Shown one piece after another: positions 1-16,724 of a stretch of 64,000 nt of DNA (position 1 is the first letter of the stretch; the number at the start of each line of letters is the position of its first letter). The stretch spans positions 2,122,473 to 2,186,472 of the forward strand of contig JASKMD010000028.1 of NCBI GenBank assembly GCA_030144725.1, written 5' to 3'. The position numbers and the translations under genes were made by a program. Under the pieces are notes generated by a model. The model was not told where the DNA came from, did not search any database, and was given only the letters and a program-made list of their open reading frames with translations. This DNA comes from Haematococcus lacustris. Its lineage: Eukaryota > Chlorophyta > Chlorophyceae > Chlamydomonadales > Haematococcaceae.

Positions 1-1080
1 GGAGTCTCAGGCTTGGCACCTGCCCTAGCCAAGGATAGCTCACCCCAATGCTGAGCCAAGAGGCTGGCTATGTCCTCAATTGCTGCCTTGATGCCGGCAC
101 CTAGAGCTGTCAACCCTGCCAGGAGGGTGTTGTGAAGGCCATGGCTGTAGCAGGGCTGTGCGCGGATGGCTGTGTTCTGCAACGGCATGCACACATCACT
201 GAGCTGTGCGATCACTCCGCTGTGCGGGCGCCCTGCAGACCATTGCGTTCAAGCTCGCGCATGATGACCTTGACGTGGGCCTCAGCTGTGGCACAAGGGA
301 GGGGGACGATGGCCAACACCTCTGTGATTTGGGCGGTGAGTCGCTGATGCTGGCCAGCTGCTCTTGCCAAATCTGTCGCTGGTAGTGAACCTGCACCCGT
401 TATGGGGCTTGCATCCTTGGGCACAGCAGCTGTCACTCTGATGACGAGCACCTTGCCATGCTTCTTGCATGTGCAGCCATCAAACTGCACGTGGATCCCT
501 TCGGCTTGTCGTAGCTGATCTGCATGCAGAATGCAGGATCAACATTGCTTGGCCTGCACCATGTTCCTACCACCACCACCTTCCAATCCTTACCCAATCT
601 CCAGCCCAGCCCAGCCCAGCCCAGCCCAGCCCAGCCCAGCCCAGCCCAGCCCAGCCCAGCCCAGCCCAGCCCAGCCCAGCCCAGCCCAGCCCAGCCCAGC
701 CCAGCCCAGCCCAGCCCGCGCTTAAACTTGCACAGCTGGGCCTCTAGGCGGTGCACATCACGCCTTGCAATTGTAATGGCCAGGTTGCACTGCTCGATGA
801 CTGCCTCAAGAGACTCGTTATCCAATCTCAGCTGCCTGTGTGCTGCCTGTAGGTGTTGGTGCTTCTCCTCAAGGTCGTGCATTCTGGCAGCATGGACCTC
901 CTCAATGGCTTGATGCAATTCAGCCTCAGTCATCAGCAGCTCATTTTCTGCCTGCACCTCTTGGGCAATGTCATTCGCCCTCCTTGCTGCAGCTTTTAGG
1001 CCGCTAGGGCAGTGCAGATAACCAGCTCTTGGTGAATTATTCAGGGCCTGAAGGTGGGCATCCCGCCGGCTGCGCCCCAT
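1..1080 (-). CDS. partial coiled-coil protein of unknown function, runs off left edge
   Basis: I do not recognise the family. An ATG at 1078-1080 opens a frame rich in Glu, Ala, Leu and His (about 115 residues to 725) that should form a coiled coil (segments such as ELLMTEAELHQAIEEVHAA and RQLRLDNESLEAVIEQC). The frame then enters a CCAGC pentamer satellite (601-718), which probably lies in an intron. Coding-like sequence resumes in another frame below about 510 (CTCKKHGKVLVIRVTAAV) down to about 250. After a possible acceptor near 237 it continues in a third frame to base 1 (LLAGLTALGAGIKAAIEDIASLLAQ). The exon borders around the satellite are guesses. The 3' end is missing. It could be host or mobile-element derived; a similar style of coiled-coil protein sits at 57133. 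Confidence 0.4.
601..718. repeat. (AGCCC)n pentamer satellite
   Basis: About 23 uninterrupted pentamers CCAGC on the plus strand (GGGCT on the minus strand). The array lies inside the partial coiled-coil gene, most likely in an intron. It is the same motif as the long array at 43117-43990. Confidence 0.95.
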
Positions 1081-1089
1081 TGGGGTGGG

Positions 1090-1380
1090 CTGGAGTTGCT
1101 AAGGCCGGGACAAGGAGGGAGGGGGAGGGGGGGTGGAGTGTGGGGCTGGGATTGGGAGGGGGTGGCGGGGGTGGGAGGGCAGTGAGGGGGCTGGGAGGGG
1201 GTGGGAGGGGGGGTGGAGTGCGGGGCTGAGGTTGGGAGGGGGTGGCGGGGGTGGGAGGGCAGTGAGGGGGCTGGGAGGGGGTGGGAGGGGGTGGGAGGGG
1301 GGGTTGGAGGGCCGGGCTGGGGTTGGGAGGGGGTGAGCGGAGGTAGGAAGGCGATGCTGGGCTGGGGAGGGGGGGGGGGC
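1090..1380. repeat. G-rich minisatellite
   Basis: Two adjacent ~82-bp units (about 1131-1212 and 1213-1296) share the order GTGGAGTG, GGGGCTG, GGTTGGGAGG, GGTGGCGGGGG, GGGAGGGCAGTGAGG, followed by decayed units. Strand-asymmetric G-runs of 3-9 give strong G-quadruplex potential. It sits just upstream of the coiled-coil gene start on the minus strand. No coding content is seen. Confidence 0.8.
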
Positions 1381-2480
1381 TGCAATGGGCAGGGTCGGAT
1401 GGGCTAATCATTCCTGCAAGGCAAAGTCGGGTCACGCCAATGTCATTTCAAGCAGGCCTGATCAACTAATTGCCATGCTTTCTTCTCCAGCAGTTGTGGC
1501 GTCGAGTAAGGAACAGAGTTATGTAGCGAAAAATTGGAAAGTCACAGTGGTCAGCTCACAACATGCCATTTTGTTAATGAGGGTCCCTTTTCCTGTGTGA
1601 CTAGCGAGAGAGAGACGCACATTTCCCGCATTTGCGCATTGTCGCTACATCACATGCCCAGCGATGGCCCTCCAACACCGCCTGCACCAACAAAAGGCTC
1701 GCGGAGCGAGCCTGGCGGGCTGTAATGTGATTGTACTTCCGGCTGGATGCCAAGCGCAGTTCGCTCATTGGTGCCGCTACTCACCACTAGAACAATCGAT
1801 AGTGAGCAGCTGAGGTGTGTTCGCGCTCGCTTGCGCCGGCATGGACTCTGATGCAAGGATTAACGCGCCGCTTGCCAGTAGATGCGGAGTAATTCGCAGG
1901 TGCCAATGCAACAAACGCTACCGGAATCGGTGCACTCTGGTGCGAGTACTTGCATGAAGATTACCAACCCCATGTTGGGGACTCCTGAGCCTCACACGAC
2001 CGAGTTAATTTCCATTTTGTTTCCTTTTGCTCGGCCTTTGCAAACAGCAAACTCTTTCACACACACGTCCCCGTGGCCGACCTATGAGCGCCGTAACAGC
2101 CCAGGAGGGCCTGTTGAGGGAGGCCAATGCCCTGGCAGTGGCATCCCTCATAGCTAGAGGGATACAGGGATGGAGCGTGTTGCCTTTGTCCATGCCCAGG
2201 TTACAGGTAGCAAGGCCAAGCAGCCATACCAGTCTGACGGCCACAACGAGTTTGGTCAAACCATCATCACAACGTGCGCTGTGCACTGTGCGCAGTCACG
2301 TGCGGTCAGCCATCATGGCGGCGCCAACGGTTGAGGTGGACCCCTGTCGCTTAGGCGCGTACCATCGGCCCTGGGCTCGCAGCTGTCTAGGGTGGCGGAG
2401 GGTGGGACAGCGGGTGCGAACCATCCTCAGTCCGACAGCCTGCGGGATGTCTCTCGCGTGCGGCAGTGGTGTGGTCATTG
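1381..2480. other. spacer between convergent/divergent genes
   Basis: I see no recognisable gene. A 54-residue plus-strand frame at 2170-2334 begins MERVAFVHAQVTGSKAK and has an orderly composition, but I recognise no family. TTACA at 2201-2205 reads TGTAA on the minus strand, the usual volvocine poly(A) signal, about 277 bases after the stop of the methyltransferase gene. Confidence 0.5.
2201..2205 (-). terminator. candidate poly(A) signal TGTAA
   Basis: TGTAA on the minus strand, about 277 nt past the stop at 2481. TGTAA is the usual poly(A) signal in volvocine algae. One pentamer alone is weak evidence. Confidence 0.3.
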
Positions 2481-5182
2481 CTAGGCTGGCAAACAGGCCG
2501 GGTGATGGAAGTCGCGCGTCAGCCGCCGGTAAGCCTCGCTGTACGGGTGCGCCATGCTGCGATGCTCTGCATATATGTGCAAGCTCTCATCCCGCAGCAC
2601 GGTCGCGCTGCCGCCATCGTCACACCCCGGTTCGGGCGCCCGGAAGAGCAGCAGCTGTCGGCGCTCGGCAGCGTCGGTCGCTTTTGTGAACACACGCACC
2701 CGGTGTACCTGCGCGCACCAGAGCGCCGAGGTTGAGGTCCCGTAAGAAGGGACAGCAAGAAAAGACGCAAGAAAGATAGACAAGCCTAGTCCATGCGTGA
2801 AGATTACATGCAGGATGTGCATAGGAGCTGGAGCATGGCCACAGACCAGGCCAGGCCAGGCATGGGTTGCAGCATTGTTGGCGCTCACTATCCCCACCCC
2901 TCCTCCTCTTCTGCCTCACCTGGTGCTCTGCCCTACTCCTTGCCAGGGGGCCATTCAGCCGCTGTCACCGTGCCTCCAACCCTGGCTCCCAGCCACCCCG
3001 CTGCCCCTCCCCCCGCCCCCCCTCTCGGCCCCCTGACCCTGACCCCACCCACCAGAGCCAAGCCTTCCGCCTGCGCCAGCCTGACCACCGTGTCGGCCTC
3101 ACCGCTGACCACCGGCAGCACCAGGGCCAGGCGCCCGCCCGGGGCCAGCAGCACCGCCACCCCCTGCAGCAGGGCAGGGAAGGGCAGGCCGGGTGCAGCC
3201 GCCACGCCGCCTGGCCCCCCCACCCCGTCCCCTGCACCCCCCCCCGGGCCAGCTGCCGGCACGCCATCAGACGTCACGTCAGCGGCGCCCCACCCCTGAG
3301 GCCCGGCGGTCAGGGCCGGCTCTGGACCACACAGCCCACCCCCCCGCCCGCCCGCTGCTGCTCCTGCCGCCACTAACCCTGCTGACCCCCCCGGCCCAGG
3401 GGCATGGCGCGCCAGCAAGCGCCGCAAGCCACGTACCGGGCCACTGCCTCCGCCCCTCCTGCCCTGCTGCTCCCCACTCTCTGGTACGCACGCCCCAGCC
3501 TCCCCACTCGCCCCTTGCCCCCCCACCGCCTGCTGATGCTGCTGCTGCTGCTGCTGGCCTGGGGGGCCATCATGGGGCTGCTCAGCTGCTGCTAGCTCTG
3601 CCCCGCCGTGCCCGCGCCCCCATGCTGCCTGTTGCGCTGCCCCGGCTGGCTGCTGCTGTGTCGGGCCCACTGGGCGCCGCTGGCTGCGCCGCCTGCCTGC
3701 TGCTGGCATGGAGGAGTGGCGCTGCGAGAAGAAGGGCGGGTTGGCGATGATGAGGTCATAACCGAGGGCGCCGCTGCGGCTGAGGGGCATGCGCCAAGCA
3801 CTGGCCGGCAGGGGGGTGGGGGAGTGTGACAGCTGCTGGCCACAGTCCCGGGGGGGTTCAGGAGCTGCTGTCAGCAGTGGGCTGGGCTGGTGACCCCCCC
3901 GCTGCTGCGCCGCTGCCCTGGCCGCCAGGTGCTGCAGGGGGGAGTGGATCAGGGCCAGGCGGGGGGACCAGGGGCTGGAGGCCAGGTTGGCGGCGGCCTG
4001 GCAGGCGGCAGGCCAGTCGGGCTCGCACCCATGCACCACAGCGTCTGGGGCAGCACCTGGGGGGGAGGGGGGGGAGGTGGGGGAGGGGGGCGGCAGCAGC
4101 GCACACCTAGCCAGGCTGGGTAGAGCGCAGGCGCTGCCATCTCAGGGGGCTGCACAGGGGGCGCACAACAGGAGCAGTGACCAACCCCCTGCCCTCACGC
4201 TTCCTACCCCCACCCCCCTGCCCTCCCCCTCACCTTGTGCCATCATCAGCGCAAGCACCCCGCTGCCGGCACCCACATCCAGGATGGCGGCCGCTGCCCC
4301 CGGCTGCACCCAGCTGCCCAGCAGGAGGCTGTCGGTCCCCACCTTAGCACCAGGCAGCAGGCAGCAGGCAGCAGGCAAGCGCAGCGCCCTCAGTGGCGCA
4401 GTCTGAGGCAGAGCTGTCAAGAGGCCCCCAGCACCAGCCCACTGCACAGCCCACCACACAGCGGTGCAGCCACCAGAGCCAGCAGCTTTGCCTCAACCCC
4501 TGGGCATCCCTGGCAGTCAGGCTGGCCAGGACCTCCTCTGACGGGACCCACACCAGCCAGCCAGGGCCCAGCTCCACCATCCCTCCCCCCTGCCCCCCCC
4601 AATACCCTGCCCCCCACCACCCTGGACCCCCCCTGCCCCCCCCCCTCCCCCCCCCTGCCCCTCCCTCACCTTGTGGGCGCACTGGCACTGCGCCACGTCA
4701 AAGAACTTGAAACGGAACACACCCGCTGGCACAGGGCCGGGGGGCAGCTGCTGCAGCGCCTGACCCCCCGCACCCCCCGCTGCCCCGACACACGCCTGGC
4801 CTCCATCGCCTGCCTCCGCCCCCCCCTGCCCCTGGCATGCGCCCACCCCTGCTGCTGCCAGGGGCTGAGGGGAGGCGGCTGCTAGCTGGCTCGTAGGGAG
4901 ACAGGGAGGCAGGGCGGGTGCAGGGGGCCTGAGGGAGGGGCGCAGAGTGTGGGGGGTCAGACCAGTCCCTGAACCGCGTTGTGGGTGGGTGCTGTGGGTG
5001 AGGACGGCCCGGGGGGGCGCCAGGGCCTGTCTCAGGGGCAGGGAGCCAGAGGGGTGCCAGAGGGGGTGGCAGGTGGCCATGAGGGCCCTGGGGCTGGGGG
5101 CGATGACTACGGAGCTGGAGGGGCGGGGCTGACGGGGGCGGAGGGCAGGTGCTGGCAGCCCCTGCAGGCCACCAGGCTGCAT
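2481..5182 (-). CDS. TrmN6/YfiC-like tRNA (adenine-N6) methyltransferase
   Basis: Probable SAM-dependent N6-adenine methyltransferase of the TrmN6 family; bacterial members methylate A37 of tRNA-Val. Four exons fit in phase: (1) to 4670, ending FRFKFFDVAQCQCAHK; (2) 4234-4342, VGTDSLLLGSW and the SAM-binding ILDVGAGSGVLALMMAQ; (3) 3053-4044, CEPDWPAACQAAANLASSPW, the catalytic NPPFF motif (GYDLIIANPPFF) and LLAPGGRLALVLP; (4) 2481-2708, HRVRVFTKATDAAERRQLL and the family C-terminus HPYSEAYRRLTRDFHH. Every intron is GT-AG. Exon 3 is inflated by Gln/Gly/Ala-rich low-complexity sequence after NPPFF, which may hide another intron. The start is unsure: in-frame ATGs lie at 5182 and 5080, and the Ser/Pro/Arg-rich leader could be an organelle transit peptide. 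Family assignment is firm, substrate inferred. Confidence 0.85.
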
Positions 5183-7768
5183 CACCACACACACACACGG
5201 GCAGGCAGGGAAAGCAGCGGGGAACCCGCAGTGCGGCAGTAGTGGCACTTGCGGCATGCACACCCGCAGTTATGTGGCCGCATGCACAATAACAGATGTT
5301 GTCTCCAAGCTCCTGCTCTGGCTTACACCCTCATGCGTATAACCTGTAAGGGTTTTGCACGCGCAATTCTCAAACATGGTGTGCCTCCATGTGGCATGGA
5401 CTCCCCAGATTACGAAACAGGAACAACACTCCTTTCCATGCAAAGACTTCTCTTGCTAGGGTGTTGGCCCTTGAGCAATCTCCTTAACAACTACAGCTTT
5501 GTCAATTGCACCCTTGACAGCTATAACCCCCATCCCTGGCATCACGCTCCTTCCCTGACCACTAGGCTGCCTGTCACCACCGACAAGGCCAACGGCTTGC
5601 TCAGCCTGACTGTGTAGGACTGTGCTTGCGGCTCTAGCCATCGCCCTGCAGGCGCAAGGGGGGCCCCAACCCCCCTCCAGGCGCAAGCTCCTCCCATCAT
5701 GCACGCTGGCTCTGCTGTTCCGCACAGGTGGTCGTGCGACGAGGAGTAACAAGTGAAGAGTCAGAGAATGCGCACCTGCTGGGCTGATAGGTTCGGCGTA
5801 GGTGACGACCTCGCTTTCCCTGGCCAGTCTGCAGGCTCTCCTCCCTGTGCTGCGGCGAGGTGCGCGCAAATCTGGTGCGGTTTTGGTAACTAGCACCGTG
5901 GTGTTTATCGCTTCGAACTACATGTCATCTTCATAGACCCGGAACTACATGTTACAGAGGCGATACAAACAGCTGTCTGTGCAGTTATCACCGTTGCTCT
6001 GAGCACGCGACGCTTGCTGCCGGGTTGTAAATTCTGGACTCCGGCTCATTGTGTCGGCGCCCCCCCTGCCCCACCAGCTCCTCCTCCCCCCTCTCCGCTC
6101 CCGTCCACCCCGCTGCTGCGTAGCGGGAGGCAGTCAGGCATGAAGCTAGGTACCCCTCCCTGGCAGTTGCACAGCTCCCCAATTGCTCACCCCAGCACTA
6201 ACTGCCTGGTTGGAGCGAGGAGCGGCCGGGCATGGCGGTAGGGACCAGTGTGTTCAGATGGCGAGGGTGATGATCGGTGCTTCATGACATTGGAGATGTT
6301 CTTGATTTCTCCAGGCAAGGCCCCACTCGTTTTGATTACTTATTGATTACCCCGGGTAGGTTTTCTGTCAGCTGCGACCGGCAGAGATCAGCCCCACTGA
6401 TTCCCTACAGGAGCAGCAGGAGCAGCAGGATGAAGGATGAAGGAAGAGGCAGGCTGTAAAGGCAGGAAGCAAGCCCCCTCCCTCAACACTCTAGCCGGCA
6501 TCAGTGACCCAGCGGAGCAGCAGCATGGAAGCAGCAGGCTGAGCTGGGGGCTAGAGGAGGGCTGGCCACCCCACCTTCATCCCTACTGTTGCACGCCCAA
6601 ACCTACCTCGTTCTTGCATACCCTTCACGAGCTGGCTTTACCCCCCACCCCCGCTCCTCACACCTATAGCTAGGGTGATGCTCCATGGGCTGGATATGCT
6701 AATATATTCGCAAGTGGGACCACATGCTCCTTAGCACATGGTCTGATACAGGTCCCATCACATGCATGCTGTGGCGTCGCTGCATGGCTACCGATGCATG
6801 GCCGTCTAATAGACGGTCCATGGCTCTTCATTGCCTCTCCATGGCTGCTCATGGTGGCATTTAAGGCTTCGTTTGGGCCGTTGGCACGCCTGGCATGCCT
6901 GACAGCATCCTCCGTGGCTGGGTTTGGCTTCGCCTGCCCCCTCCGCCGCTCTCTTGCCTGACCTCGGGGCTGAGATCAAATCCTTGCCTGACAAAGCTGA
7001 GGCGGACAGCTTCGTTGCGTGCGGCCGGGTGCCAGGTGAGCCGGGAGCCGGGTGTGGCTGATGTGGACATGAGCTGCTTAGAGTCGTGCCGTGGGGATTA
7101 TGCCCTACCCTAGGGGGGGGGCGTGTGCGCAGAATGTATTGGTTGACGCGATCCGTTCCTGCCGGCGAGGGGTGTGGAGAGCAGGGCGGCACCAGGTGCT
7201 CACCGTGACGTGAGCTCGGCAACATCATGCGACGTGTCACAGGATTAACCCTCAGTGGACCTTGTCGACGCTCAAAACTTGTCGCGCTGTCCCCACGCAA
7301 CTTTGAACAGCTCCGGACGCATCGCTCTCTCTCTCGCGTTACTATCGCTCGCAGTCAGGCTCAGTCTCTGCAGGTTCTGCCGCCACGCGCTCAGCTGCAC
7401 TGCCTGCTGAACCTGAGCAAGGATCAGGCGGACCGGCTGCCACTGCCTGACCTGAGGGTGGGTCTCAGGGTCGGCCACACAGCTGCCTCCCCCCCTACTG
7501 CTGCCAATGGGCTCAGTCTCACCGTACGTCATGGACACAAAGCACTGCCTAACCCGGCAGCGGCCTCCCCTTCCCAGCCCCTTCCCCGCTCAGCGTTGTT
7601 GGAAGCCGCTGACAGCCCCGCGACAACCGCTTCAACTGTCTCCGTCGCGCCGCGCGCACTCCTGCCTGGCCTGCAGCGTTCGGCATGTCATGTTAGCCTT
7701 TGGCCGCAACTATCCAAGCCGGCCGACATTGGCCGACGCGGCTTGGCCGGGGACCCTGCGCCCGGCGC
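5183..7768. other. spacer without recognisable gene
   Basis: Between the methyltransferase 5' end and the CPN60 3' end I find no family-like protein. Open frames here (for example minus 5456-5896 and plus 7227-7772) have the composition expected of GC-rich noncoding DNA. The upstream part probably contains the methyltransferase promoter, and bases just below 7769 the CPN60 3' UTR. No TGTAA was found close to the CPN60 stop. Confidence 0.5.
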
Positions 7769-13535
<5,767 letters not shown>

Positions 13536-14734
13536 CGCAGCGAGCTACTCTGCGAGTTCCCTAAACAGGGCCGCCATCGATGCCGAAAATTGGCATACAT
13601 CACACGTTACACGTCTGCGTTCAGTTTTAGCCTTAACCCTTAGTCTGTACCCCTTAGTTGTGCTGAGCTACCCACCTCCTGAACCCTACAGCCCTCATGC
13701 TACATCAAAATAAAGCATGAGTTGCAGTTAAACACAGGCTGCGAGCGCATCATTGCAAAGGCTACTGACAGTGTGCCTAATGCCCACTTCAACTCAGCCT
13801 TCTGGTGTGCGTGCCTGTTGCCAGAGCCCGAATAGCTCAAACCCCCACACATCTCCTTTGTGAAGGGTTTGATGTTTTGTTATGTTGGACTGTGTTACAG
13901 TTCAACTTCAGACCTGGTATGCATGAGATTTGAATGCGCTTGCAAGTCTGTTTAGCCTTGCATGCGTGAGATGTGACTTTCGGTTTACTTAAGCTTAGGC
14001 CAGGCAGGATTCGGGATTCGCGGAGGATGGCCTTCATACAGACTACTCGGTATCACTGATTAGAGAACTAACAAGAATGTAGAGACATGTAAGGATGGAT
14101 CCCGGCGACTCGATGTCTGAAGCGCTGTCTGAAGCGCTACTTCCAGAGTACGAAAGCATCAGCAACAGCCACTAAGCAGCCACTACCACTGTCGGAATAG
14201 ATTCTGGCCTCCGTGTATACTCTAACAGACTGCCTTGCTGTAGCCGCCACTTGCGCAACAGGGCCTTGTGGGCATGGCTGGGCGGTTACTTCAGTAGCAC
14301 AACTCAGTGGGACGTGGCCCTGGGCCGACTGCACAGCAGCGAATGTTCAGCGCGGTTGACACGTCCCGGTCACAGAACCTGCACATGGGTGTGGGAGATG
14401 CATGATGTTCATGTTCATTCAGGATTGGGTCTGTGCTTAGCTGATGATATTGTTTCATTGATTGTTGTTGCTTTCTGAGCACATCAGGCCCCGGACTTGG
14501 CATCGCTTTGCCATGCTTGCACTCGCTTCACCCATGGGGAAAGCGATACGTAGGGCCTATTCCCAAGTTTTTTTTTTGCTCATTTGCTCGTTTGGCAGTT
14601 GGGGGTAACCGCCTCCGCCCGCACGGCCTGCGCCTGCCTGCCTGCACCTGCGAGGACAGTACCTACCCGCATCTCCAGCAGCGGAGACGCACAGCAGAGT
14701 GCTTGCTTGGTTTCTGCCTGGTTTCTGCCGCATT

Positions 14735-15015
14735 GCTTTGCCCGCTTTGCGGAGAATGCTAGTCCATCTAGTCCCGCTGGAGAGTCTGACGAGTAGGACT
14801 GCACGCCTTGCACGACTGCATTTTGCGAACTTGTTGCGCACTGCATTACCCCGCCATCACCCTAGCAAACGGGAATTCGGCGCATCTGGGGCACCTGCAT
14901 CGTTGCACTACTGCAACCGCAAGTTGCATTGCACCCTGTACAAGGCGGAGAGCGTAGCCAACATAACTCTCTTACTGCAGCCAACCTTACACATACAAGC
15001 CAACCTTACACATAC
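14735..15015 (+). repeat. diverged relic of retroelement B internal region
   Basis: Matches internal region B (51510-51810) in order and orientation: the CTTTGCCCG...CGGAG...GCTAGTCC block, the CCCCGCCATCACCC...AACGGGA block, and TGCAGCCAACCTTACACATACAA. Similarity is patchy and no LTR is visible here. Confidence 0.6.
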
Positions 15016-15094
15016 ATGAGGGCTGCCAGGGCCTGAGGCTGCTTTAGCAGCGATTCCATACCCGCAGTGCCAGATTCTCTTGACTCAACCGCTG

Positions 15095-15166
15095 AACCGC
15101 CGAGCATTTCAAATTTGCTGAAGGTGTTAGCAAAGGGGTCTAGCAAATATGAAATGCTCGGCGGTT
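15095..15166. repeat. long inverted repeat / hairpin (25-nt arms, 22-nt loop)
   Basis: Arms at 15095-15119 and 15142-15166 are complementary with one mismatch. Shorter complementary patches outside (AGCAGCG near 15045, CGCTGCT near 15205) could lengthen the stem. The shape resembles a small-RNA precursor or a MITE remnant. Confidence 0.85.
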
Positions 15167-16296
15167 GGGTCCGACGGTTAGGTCGCCAAGGGTCGTCCAT
15201 TGGCGCTGCTGAGATGCTCCCCCAGCTGCTACAGGTGTGCAGGAGAATCGTATGGGGTCAAAACGCGCATCGCGCCAGCCAGTTTTGCACACGGCCAAAA
15301 GTGCAGCGGTTGAGAGCAAATTGAGCATTTGAATTGCTAAAAACTCAGGAATAGGCCCGTAATGTTTGTTCTTGACTCATTGACGAATCTAACGAAATAA
15401 AATGCACATTAAGCAGCTCATGCCTCAATCAGTTTGACACTTTCAAATTTACATCATGTTCGCCAGGCGCATCCAAGGCCATGGTATGCAACGACCCACC
15501 ATGCCCGCCACCCCTCCACCCATGAAGAAAAAAGAAGAAAGAAGAAGAAGAAGAAGTCTACTCCGGTACAAACCGGCGTGCATTTAGGGAGGAGCTTCCG
15601 CCTATAGCGCGGCCTGCTCCCACCTCCAACCCCTCCACCCATCATTGCAGGAGCCCACCTCATCGAGCCTGCCACCCCCCTCCCAGCCCAACCCCTCACA
15701 GGCCAACCCCTCTCAGCCCAACCAAACAGCAGGGTCAGAGCTCGTGGGGCACAGCCCCAGGGGGGCAAGTACTTTCACCCCCTGTTGAGTCGCCTCAGGG
15801 GCCGACGGCATCACGGCACATGTATCAGCTGACTCTTGCTGCAATCGCCATCCAGGGGCCGGCTGCTCCAGCTCAAGGTAGCAAGCTAGGTGCAACTGAG
15901 CCGGCTCCTGGCTGCACGCTTTGCACGCGTACCCCACCTGTTGGGTTGGAGCTGCCCAAGAGAGCTGCCAAGCGCAAGCGATGAGATAGTTGACATAGTT
16001 AAACAGCACCCCAGCGCCGAACCAGGTTGTGGAGTGCGCGACACAGCGGCCACCTCTCCCAACCGAACCTGCAATCCGCCTCCGTGCCACATTCCCGCAA
16101 CCGTTCTCCGATCCGACTGCTGCTGCCGTTGCGCATGCTCGTGTAGAGTAGCCTAAGCGACGCGGGCGGTCGCAGCGATGACTGCATGCTCCGCAACGGC
16201 TCAAATTTGAATCACTAAATTTGATGCTTCACTGTGCACGGCCTACTGACTGGATGATTACCTGGCTGGGTGAAAGGTAGCTGGCTGGGTTGCCTA

Positions 16297-16395
16297 CATT
16301 GTGAATCATCTAGTATAATATTTGGCGCAGGGAGTGCAGAGTTACAGCCGTCCTACTACCAGAGGTAGGTTTTCTGTTAGTCTTAGGCCCCAACC
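16297..16395 (+). repeat. dispersed repeat, copy 1
   Basis: Similar (roughly 80% by eye) to the reverse complement of about 41990-42090. The shared core is GGCGCAG..GTGCAGAGTTACAGC followed by CGTCCTACTAC. Family unknown. Confidence 0.65.
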
Positions 16396-16724
16396 CATGC
16401 AGATCACGATCACTTGTCACAACCCAGCATATGTTACGGTAGCGTCAAAACAAAGCGACGCAGGGGTGTAGGATCGTGTATCAGCGAGCAAAAGACCAAC
16501 TGTAGAAAACAGTTAGGCGCCCCAGGAAACACACCAACGACCTCAACCGAAGTGGCAACGGAGGGCAGCAACAACATGCTCTGCCAGTGAGGGTGTTGAA
16601 GTCCCAGCCCCAATATCACCTCGGTGTTTCGCAGTTTTAAACTCTGAACTCTATGACATTTTGGCGTTTAGCCTGCGAGACTCTCTAGGCGAGCAGCCTT
16701 CAAGGCTGCAGCGAAGCTGAACAA

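Larger units (their letters stand above)
13536..16724. other. spacer between divergent CPN60 and kinase genes
   Basis: No recognisable gene. It should contain the promoters of both CPN60 (minus) and the kinase (plus). Also present are a relic of retroelement B (about 14735-15015), a long hairpin (15095-15166) and one copy of a dispersed repeat (about 16297-16395). Confidence 0.6.

Noticed and set aside
433..740. Reading the coiled-coil frame straight through the CCAGC satellite as protein
   Set aside because: The frame after the array ends in unrelated sequence, while a different frame shows the orderly coding-like segment; an intron fits better.
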